Below are positions 57,201 to 64,000 of a stretch of DNA of 64,000 nt, one piece after another; position 1 is the first letter of the stretch; every line of letters begins with the position of its first letter. The stretch lies in the NCBI GenBank assembly GCA_964030785.1, contig OZ034969.1, positions 44,243,201 through 44,307,200 on the forward strand, read 5' to 3'. A program made the translations under genes and the position numbers. The DNA comes from Siderastrea siderea. Taxonomy: Eukaryota; Cnidaria; Anthozoa; Scleractinia; Rhizangiidae. A model generated the notes under the pieces. It was not told the DNA's origin, searched no databases, and worked only from the letters and a program-made list of their open reading frames with translations.

Positions 57201-60200
57201 AAGCTTAAACAAAACTTATCCCTACCATGTAGGGATACGTATTGTTTACCTTAGGGGCACCCTTCCTCGCATGTAAAACAAACTGTGTAATACAAAGGAG
57301 AAGGGAAACCCTACTACCTAGGGGCACCCTCTCTCATGTAAACGACCCCTAAATTAACTTTGTCAAACCTTCTGTACTAGATTAGAATTTTTCATATGTC
57401 TAACGACGTCTTCTTGTTCATGTTAAGGCCAGGAAATACAGGCAACATTTTGCAACAAGTTGGACAACAAAGTTTATTTATTTGTTTTTTATTTATTACA
57501 ATTTAATGGCATGAAACAATAAATAAAGACTAAATAATAATAAATATAGACTAAGTTGCATTGCAAGTTGAGATTGTTAGTTGCAGTGCTTATAACCACC
57601 TTTGATCGTAACAATTTTTGTTTGTTGCAAAAAGTACACGTCGATTCCAAGCTCTGCACCGTGAAATGTTTTTGCTCGCGGTGGAGGTAATATGTGCGAC
57701 CAACAATCCCAGCATACAAAATAACTTTGTCGCGGGTATAATGGTTTCGCTCAAGCCAGAATTGAAATCTCCTTTACCGGGTTGATACACGCGCAGTATA
57801 ACTAATCACAATTATGCAATGTGCACGTGGTGATTGAGTAACTCTCGCTGTAAAATCACAAACTTACGTAATGTTATAACTAAAAACCATAATTAATTTG
57901 TTGCTTACCAACGTTCGCGGGTCTTGATTATTCATTGAGAATTTCGTTCTAACTTGTCTTCTAAGGTCTTGATCGCAAGAGGTCTTATCTTGAACTGAAA
58001 CACGAGCTACGTTTGTCTAACTAATGCACTAATCACGATAACGTTACCATCAAACCAGAAAACCTTTTTACAGCTCAGTCTATCAGAAGCGGTTACAGCG
58101 AGAAAATGCAAGTTGCACAAAATTTTTGTGCAACTTGCCTTACTCGTTTTTGATGTTGATCGAGATTCACGATCTCCAAACAAAATTCAGCTTCGTAATG
58201 CTGACAATAAACTTTTAAAAGTAAACGTTTGCTACCTAATGAGTGTGCAGAAACCAACCCAGAAATCGACCTGGGACGCTTTGCAAAAACTAACCTGAGG
58301 CACCTTTCTTAGATTAAGGAACTGGAAAGTGATCTAAGAAAAGAGAAGAAGAATGCTCGACTTTTTGAAAATGAGAAACTGGGGTGGGATTCCAAGGTAT
58401 GTTTGTGTCATTCGTTTTTGTTTTTTTTAATGCATACAGCTGAAAAATTGAAAAGAAAGTTTTGACACGGGTTATCATTCGATGTCAAAAGAAAATGTAA
58501 AATTCGTTTAGGTTTGTTTTCAAATTTTTTCAACCTTGCTTGGTCCAGGGGAAGTGAAGATTAGAGAGAACCTAATAACGAGGTTGAAGTATTTTTCGTT
58601 CCTGTAGGGAGCTGATCAATTGGTTTTAAGGAATAAAAACTGTTTTATAAATGCCGGAAAAATTCAATGAAGGAAAAAGCCATGCCATTGAGTAAAGATT
58701 ATTAGATAGATGGCAGTACTTCTTGATTTGAAGTACCAATCACGCACCTTAATTACACTGTGCGATTCAGTGTCTTAGAATCATCATTATTTTTCTTCTT
58801 AGTTAAGTGACCTTGAAAACGAACAGCAAAGGCGAAAGGATGAAACAAAGCATTGCAAAGAGGCAATGGGTACCTTGAGCTCGAAGGTTTGTTACGTTAC
58901 CGTTGAACAACCATTTGTATCAAAATTTAGATTATTTTATCCGTATTTTTTATCCTGTTTGATGGAATAATAATCTCATACAAAATTACTCAGTAAATTT
59001 TAAGCACTCCAAATAAGTAAAGTGTTTTTGTTCTGTGAACCTGTTTAAACATGGACGAGAAATTGATTTTCTGTTCTCTTCAATGTGCGCCTTTCCGTGC
59101 AGTTCCTACCTGCTCAATTATGCAACCCCCATAGCTACAAAATCATTTAAAAATTTATTTCGTGATCAGGACCGATACTGAAATATAACTGAATAAGCTG
59201 AATACACTGAAGTAAAAGCTAGAGACACCACTTTGTCCACACTTCTCCACAGAATCCGTTAGAATTATATTAAAATATATTAAAATATCCGCTTGAAAGC
59301 AAATGTACGTTACTTTCATTGATTACATTCTTTGACTGCTTACTTTAGATAGTTTTTATTTGCAAAGTGTGCAGACACAAAAACAGACTTCAAAAGCCCT
59401 GCACACTTTGTAAAAATATTTGCAATCCTTAGATAAAGAAGCTGCAAGAAGATCTAAAGAAAGAAAAGGAATACACTCAAGTTTTGGAAAATGAGAAAAA
59501 TGAATGGAATTCCAAGGTAAATTCATGTAACTCCTTGTTGTTAATACGAAACTACAGGTAAACGCAGGTATTCTTTTAAGTATTTTCATTTGTGAAACGA
59601 ACGTATAATCACTTGCTGACAAAGGTACCCCGATAAGTAAAGTAGCACATTTCAATTTCACGTCACTCGTGCGCTGGTATAAGGATCAGATAAAACAATT
59701 GTCCGATCTTTTTGAGCCACACTTCTCATTTCATAGACATTTATTTCACCTTTAATGCTAAACGCAAAATTTATGCTTGAACTTTTAAAGTTTTGGGCTC
59801 CTCCATTTTTTAGTTAAGTGACCTTGAAAACAAACAACAAAGGCGAAAAGATGAAGTAAGGCATTGCAAAGAAGTAGTTGACACCTTGAAAGCAAAGGTA
59901 TGTTGGATGATAGTGCTCGTAAAGCTACTCTTGAAATCAAATTCGTTATAGCTTACAATTAGTTAATCCAGTATAAGCACAGGTACCATATCAAAACAAA
60001 AAACCTGATCTCGCTGACATGAAAGTGTACTCTCAGTCCAATTTAGGACACTATTACAACGATCCAGCTTTGTCCGTCATTTGCCCAGATCTCAATCTAC
60101 GATGAAATGGTCAAGAATTCAAATCACTCGGTACAATTTTGAAAACCTCTAGGTAGTGAATACCAAGTAAAATATTTATTTATTAAAAACTGGATTAGGT

Positions 60201-63200
60201 ATATTGGATTTCTAGCATTTTGATTGGCCTAAACGGAGCTAGGCTATCAGCTCATATATATAATGCGAGCAAATATGGTCAATGAAAACTCGACAACAAA
60301 GTGAGCTGAAAGTTTTTTCTCCGCGAACAACCGGCGCAAGAAAAATGGACGAGAAAAATCACTTTGGAGCGAATTTAAATTGAGCAGAAATTCCAACAGC
60401 GTCCAGTCATGTGACCGACTCTTGCTCCTTTTTTATCTCTTTTCTCATTTTTCCTTTCTTTCTTGATTTTATAACAGTTATAGTGCTTGAGTTTTTAATT
60501 TATTCTACTCAAGCTTGCTGGATATCAAATGATTATAACCAACTCGGCGCTACGCGCCTCGTTGGTTATTTATCATTCGATATCCAGCGCACCCTCGTAG
60601 AATAATTGTTAAATATCCTGAATTAAAGCATTACCCATCTTGTCATTTTGAGAACAAAATCTCTACCCTAGTAAAAAGCGACATTTTTGGTCAAGAAACA
60701 TTGGAAGAAGATGCTACTTCTTATTTGCAAGTCTTTGTCTAGTTTAACTTTCTATTTTTCAAGAGCTATTTAGTTTTGTTGGCAATGCTTCTATTACCTT
60801 TCTTAAATGAAATGTTTATCTTCATGGTTCACGTGAAATTTTTATCTTTATTTATAAGTCAATTGGAAAAGACTTTCAATAAATGGAAGAATGAAGCCAA
60901 GCGGAGTAAGACCGAAAATGCCGGTATGAAGGAAAAGGTATTTGCACGCCATAAAATCTCATTTAAAGCCTCCAATTCGTGTATAGTAAAAGGAGGTTAA
61001 CTGAATTATCATTATTTAAGGAAGAATACAAAAAAAAAAGGCACGCTATTATCATTTGTAACATTTTGAAGAATAGCTTATATTTATTCCGATTTCTATT
61101 TAAATTCCCATTACAAGCTAAAACTGTAGCCAAGCCACAGCTGGTCCATGTGATCAGCGGTTTATTAACCATTTTTTTAACATTGTAAAGATATGGAAGT
61201 TTCCCTTCAAACTTCTTGATTTATTTGAAATAAATTGTTAACTAGAAAAAATCGCTATAAACTATTTTCTTATTTCTTTTTGTTTCATATTTTTTGTTTC
61301 AGATAAAAGTCTTGGACGAGGAAGTGCCAAAGTTGAGGAAAGAAGTAGGGATCCATAAGGACGAAAAGAAAACCTTAAATTTAAAGGTATTTTTCTCCCA
61401 AAGAAGTCTAGCAGCCTAAAATTATTTTAATGAGATGGAGGACTCAAAAAAGGTCTCCTTAGCGCTTATTCGAAGACATACCAGGAAATCAAGAAAATCC
61501 TAATGAAACAAAGGTTCATTATTTAAATCAAGCGGAAGAACGTGATGGCTAATGTACAAAGGTTTTAAACCCTTCGTCATCCTCCTTGCGCTATTTTTGG
61601 TGATTCATCCATTGTTTTGCACACGAAATGTGTGTTCCGTTGCCATTCGTGTTGAATGAAAATCGATCTTTTTTAGTTCGCGGAGATTTTGCTTACCTTG
61701 GCGATAAAATTATAGCCTGAAAGAACACCTGGTTTCGATGCTTATCTGGATCATTCAGGTCAAAGACACCATTTTCCTACAAATAGCCTTGTCGCTTCAG
61801 ATCAAGGCCCTCAGCGCCAAAAACGTTGTTTGTGATGGTAAATTCCGGATTAAGTCGAAACCAAGAGTAGCTTTGAAGTGTCGGAACACTGAGTCCAAAT
61901 CTCAGGCTGTCCAATGTTCCTTTTGAATAAAGGCCATCTGTTTTCTAGCTTCTCCATTGACGAAAAAGTTTTAGAGGTGACTTTGCACCTCTTTTATCTT
62001 GGGTGAATAGAAACTATTGTCTTCAAAATGACATCATTTCTACGTGCATAAAACCTGTTGTCTTTAGTAATGAGCCTGAATCAGCCTGAATTAGTAGTGT
62101 GCTTGTAGCCAATCAAACTTGAGTTAGTGAAAGCAGTGAACAGGCCATTTTCGAGTCGTCTTTGATGCCTTGTGCCTCTTTTTCAAAGCAAATCTTGGTG
62201 CACAGCCTTTTATGAGAAAATGAGTTTTCATTCACCTGCGGATAAAACTTATTTTCCTATGAAAGGTTGTACACTTGTCCTCGCTTTGAAAAAGAGGTAC
62301 TTGATGAACTACTAACATTGACAATGTTTGCAATAGGCAGTCAAATGTAGAATCGCTGATGAAATGAAAAATGCAACGTCAAGTTTCTTTTTGTCTTTAT
62401 TAAACCGGTTGCTATGCTATCAAAAAATATAAGTCAGGTGGTGGTGGTTCTGCAGCAGAGAAAAAAGGAAGAAGGATGGTCAGCTACAAAAACTACAAGG
62501 AACAGAGCAAACTGAGTTTTTAATGTATAAACCTTCCAAACAAAGAGACACAGTGGATAATTATAAGGGGAACAACAACAAACAACAAACGAGAAAAGCA
62601 CTGACACTAACAACTAACCTTGTAAGGATATAGAATACCAAATTTGACATATTTCGTTGCGATGTCTGGTGGATAAACTTGGGTAATCATAGAAGTCACA
62701 AGTATCTGTCCCTATTGTTTCAGATCAATGATTTAGAGAAAGAATTGGAAAAGATGAAGGACCAAGCAAACATTCATGAACAGGCGAATATCAGGATGAA
62801 ATCGAAGGTGTGTTAATCTCACAAATGACGCAATGTTTGGTTATAATACTACAGTGGAACCTCGATTTAACGAAGTGCCAAGGGACTGGGGAAATTGGTT
62901 CGTTATATCGAGGGTTCGTTATATCGAGGTTCTTTTCCATACATGCCACTATTGCTGGGCTGAAAAATATCGTTCGTTATACCGAGGACTTCGTTACATA
63001 GAGGTTCGTTAAATCGAGGTTCCACTGTACCTCCATCTAAATCTAGTTTGCATTAACATTTTAGGTATCGGAAATGGATAACCATCATCATGCCTATCTT
63101 ACGAGTGAAACTTAGTACTTACTTACAGTTTTAATTGGTTCAAAAAGAATGGCTTACTATTATTATTATTAACGCGATGGCATCTATTAATTAAAATACT

Positions 63201-63369
63201 TTCGTCATACAAATATATCTCCTAAAAAATTACAATTCTATTATGCACATTCTACCTATCTCTATCCTATGCTTAAACCTCTGCACAAAAATCAAATTTC
63301 GTTTTCTACTGATCTTGACTGGCATGCAAGCATCAAAGATCATATCATAATAATACGAAATCATGAGAA

Positions 63370-63439
<70 letters not shown>

Positions 63440-63671
63440 CATAAAATCTGCCGTGAATGAAGAAAAACTCTTTCTTTACTCCCCGCCTCCAATGGGAAGA
63501 AAGTTCCTACTCGTTGCAAGCCAGACGACAGCCTGTTACAAGAAAGTTCAACGTATTTGCGGCTGTCGTCGCGAATCACTCTATTCTGTTCATTTCCTTT
63601 GGTTATAGGTGTCTCAAATGACTGAAAGACTGCGAGAAATGGGCGAAATAGAGAGTTTATTAAGAACAAAA
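51299..63671 (+). CDS. Heptad-modular coiled-coil protein with N-terminal hydrophobic segment, 5' part
   Basis: Exons: 51299-51380, 51654-51718, 52123-52209, 52833-52880, 53026-53059, 53157-53221, 53893-53991, 54348-54410, 55054-55116, 55524-55586, 58313-58396, 58803-58886, 59433-59516, 59814-59897, (60854-60937, damaged acceptor), 61303-61386, 62724-62807, 63609-63671; the gene continues past the window. All other exons are GT-AG bounded and phase-consistent. Exon 1 has a signal or membrane anchor (MMIHRIVLITLLVLLLVGQV), and exons 4-5 add a second hydrophobic stretch (FAYFAGWLFLRVVGW). From exon 8 each exon is 63 or 84 nt (21 or 28 residues), phase 0, starts with I/L/V, has hydrophobic or similar residues at positions 1, 4 and 8, and nearly always ends in Lys. 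A long rod-like coiled coil anchored to a membrane is inferred. Exons 3-5 are the least certain. No named family is recognised. Confidence 0.75.
54348..54560 (+). CDS. Alternative terminal exon with membrane tail
   Basis: If the donor at 54411 (ACG|GTATCT) is not used, exon 8 reads on for 49 more codons to TGA (54558-54560). The end is hydrophobic: SILYNSLLFIALFSLILL, then NDKCFIQH. That would make a short, tail-anchored isoform without the long coiled coil. No AATAAA follows closely, so this is tentative. Confidence 0.4.
   Translation: MRGVENEQRPCIHESSPLNETVSYSPLKEQTQTLQSTKQLKRSLSILYNSLLFIALFSLILLNDKCFIQH
55208..55242. repeat. (attg)n microsatellite
   Basis: About seven tandem copies of gatt in a coiled-coil gene intron. 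Confidence 0.85.
55826..56246. mobile_element. Possible inverted-repeat element rich in 'cgaga'
   Basis: ggcgaatggt at the left and accattcgcc at the right bracket a stretch in which 'cgagac' and 'tcgaaa' words recur on both strands. The frames over it are repeat artefacts. Located in the large intron after exon 10. Confidence 0.45.
56993..57352. mobile_element. Miniature inverted-repeat element
   Basis: Ends taggggcccgtttacatg and the complement of catgtaaacgacccctaa match 16 of 18. The interior repeats 'aggggcaccct'. Non-coding, in the intron between exons 10 and 11. Confidence 0.7.
58108..58138. repeat. Perfect hairpin
   Basis: gcaagttgcacaa and its complement around a short A/T loop, about 175 bp before exon 11. 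Confidence 0.6.
58313..59897 (+). repeat. Tandem duplication of a two-exon coiled-coil module
   Basis: Exons 58313 and 58803 correspond one-to-one to exons 59433 and 59814. The first members share a KEK...ENEK...SK frame (IKELESDLRKEKK and IKKLQEDLKKEKE). The second members share LSDLEN and QQRRKDE, then HCKE. The introns no longer align by eye, so exons are conserved while introns have diverged. Confidence 0.85.
60499..60606. mobile_element. Foldback element
   Basis: Arms around gctggatatcaaatgat and its near complement, continuing into ataaccaac/gttggttat, with a 'tcggcgctacgcgcctc' loop and outer ttattctac/gtagaataa. Similar in style to the hairpin at 15878. Confidence 0.6.
60854..60937 (+). 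pseudogene. Coiled-coil exon without a usable acceptor
   Basis: The 84 nt ending at a normal donor (GAAAAG|GTATTT) read ISQLEKTFNKWKNEAKRSKT then ENAGMKEK, exactly the 28-residue module starting with Ile. The two bases before it are TT instead of AG. The nearest AG (60857-60858) would shift the frame. Skipping it would keep frame and heptad register. Confidence 0.6.
61400..62700. other. Intron; no gene recognised
   Basis: Between coiled-coil exons 61303 and 62724. 'ttttgcacctctttt' and 'cctctttttcaaagc' words recur, and no element ends could be defined. Confidence 0.4.
62852..63027. mobile_element. 176-bp Tigger/pogo-like miniature element
   Basis: Terminal inverted repeats cagtggaacctcgatttaac and its complement, flanked by TA on both sides (62850-62851, 63028-63029). 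Internal cgttatatcgagg words repeat. Ends of this form and TA duplication are typical of pogo/Tigger elements. Confidence 0.85.
63371..63437. repeat. (aat)n microsatellite
   Basis: About 22 uninterrupted copies in the intron before the last coiled-coil exon. The poly-Asn, poly-Leu and poly-Tyr frames over it are artefacts. Confidence 0.95.
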
Positions 63672-63779
63672 GTGAGTATTGTAAGTTAGTATAAATCATA
63701 ATGAATCATCATTGCCATACCGAGAACCGCCAAAAAAATTATCAATGTATATGGATGTCCGTTAATTGAAACAGATTGA

Positions 63780-63910
63780 GATAGATAGATAGTTTATTAA
63801 AATTAAAATTGCAGCCAGAGGCTGAATTATATTAATTTTTACAAGAAAGAATAAAATCTATTAATTATAAGAATAAAAACTATAATATCGTCTAATTACA
63901 ATTACTATAT
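63780..63910 (-). mobile_element. Possible non-LTR retrotransposon 3' tail
   Basis: (gata)n followed by 'gtttattaaaatt' and AT-rich sequence, resembling the tail at 3901. Confidence 0.3.
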
Positions 63911-63927
63911 ATAAAAGTGTTCATGAG

Positions 63928-63995
63928 TCTCTTAGTCTTGGCCATTAGTCTCTTAGTCTTAGTCTTAGTCTCTTAGTCTTAGTCTTTTGTCCGAA
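63928..63995. repeat. (tcttag)n-type simple repeat at the window end
   Basis: Repeated 'agtctcttagtctt' words; may continue outside the window. Confidence 0.8.
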
Positions 63996-64000
63996 GTGAA

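Noticed and set aside
60776..61000. Separate small gene starting MLAMLLLPFLNEMF
   Set aside because: The frame is the coiled-coil module at 60854-60937 extended upstream through intron sequence.
63230..63699. Frames with poly-Leu, poly-Tyr and poly-Asn
   Set aside because: All are readings of the (aat)n microsatellite.
1..64000. CRISPR arrays, operons, prokaryotic promoters
   Set aside because: Spliced animal-type genes throughout; no regularly spaced direct repeats with unique spacers.

Overview
The window looks like nuclear DNA of an animal, most probably an anthozoan cnidarian (stony coral type). It is AT-rich and its genes are split into short exons by GT-AG introns. It carries animal families (DM-domain factor, Ly6/uPAR domains, Ig plus leucine-rich repeats, agmatinase-type ureohydrolase), and many small inverted-repeat DNA elements and tRNA-derived repeats. 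The cnidarian assignment is an inference from gene structure and repeat style; no database search was possible.

Layout. (1) Bases 1-12.7 kb, + strand: an Ig plus leucine-rich-repeat receptor-like gene whose LRR exons are each exactly 72 nt, with several decayed exons. Inside one of its introns, on the - strand, lies a DMRT (DM domain) gene (7.3-9.2 kb), head-to-head with a broken IS630/Tc1-type transposase (9.5-10.4 kb). (2) 11.5-22.9 kb: repeat-rich, with an interleaved inverted-repeat element containing a tRNA-like sequence, a Crypton-type tyrosine recombinase with one frameshift (14.3-15.65 kb), and several miniature elements. (3) 22.9-26.6 kb, + strand: a Ly6/uPAR gene with one or two domains; the two domain units can be joined by a GC-AG intron. 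(4) 26.6-30.9 kb: mostly no recognised gene. (5) 30.9-45.8 kb, - strand: a complete six-exon agmatinase-like gene (358 codons). Its three largest introns are largely made of mobile DNA: a 3.8-kb element with 18-bp terminal repeats and 9-bp target duplications, a miniature element nested in another, and a 4.3-kb pair of ~850-bp inverted arms that itself holds a 435-bp Harbinger-like element. (6) 47.3-49.6 kb: a 2.3-kb element with its own terminal repeats and a 6-bp flanking duplication, carrying an unrecognised - strand gene and a Penelope-type GIY-YIG remnant. (7) 51.3 kb to the end, + strand: the 5' part of a coiled-coil gene. From exon 8 on, every exon is 63 or 84 nt (21 or 28 residues, i.e. 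3 or 4 heptads), phase 0, starting at the same heptad position.

The main result is this heptad-quantised coiled-coil gene. It includes a tandem duplication of an exon pair, one exon that has lost its acceptor, and an alternative membrane-anchored end. The LRR gene is modular in the same way (one 24-residue repeat per 72-nt phase-2 exon), so in both genes exons can be gained, lost or skipped without breaking the frame or the repeat register.
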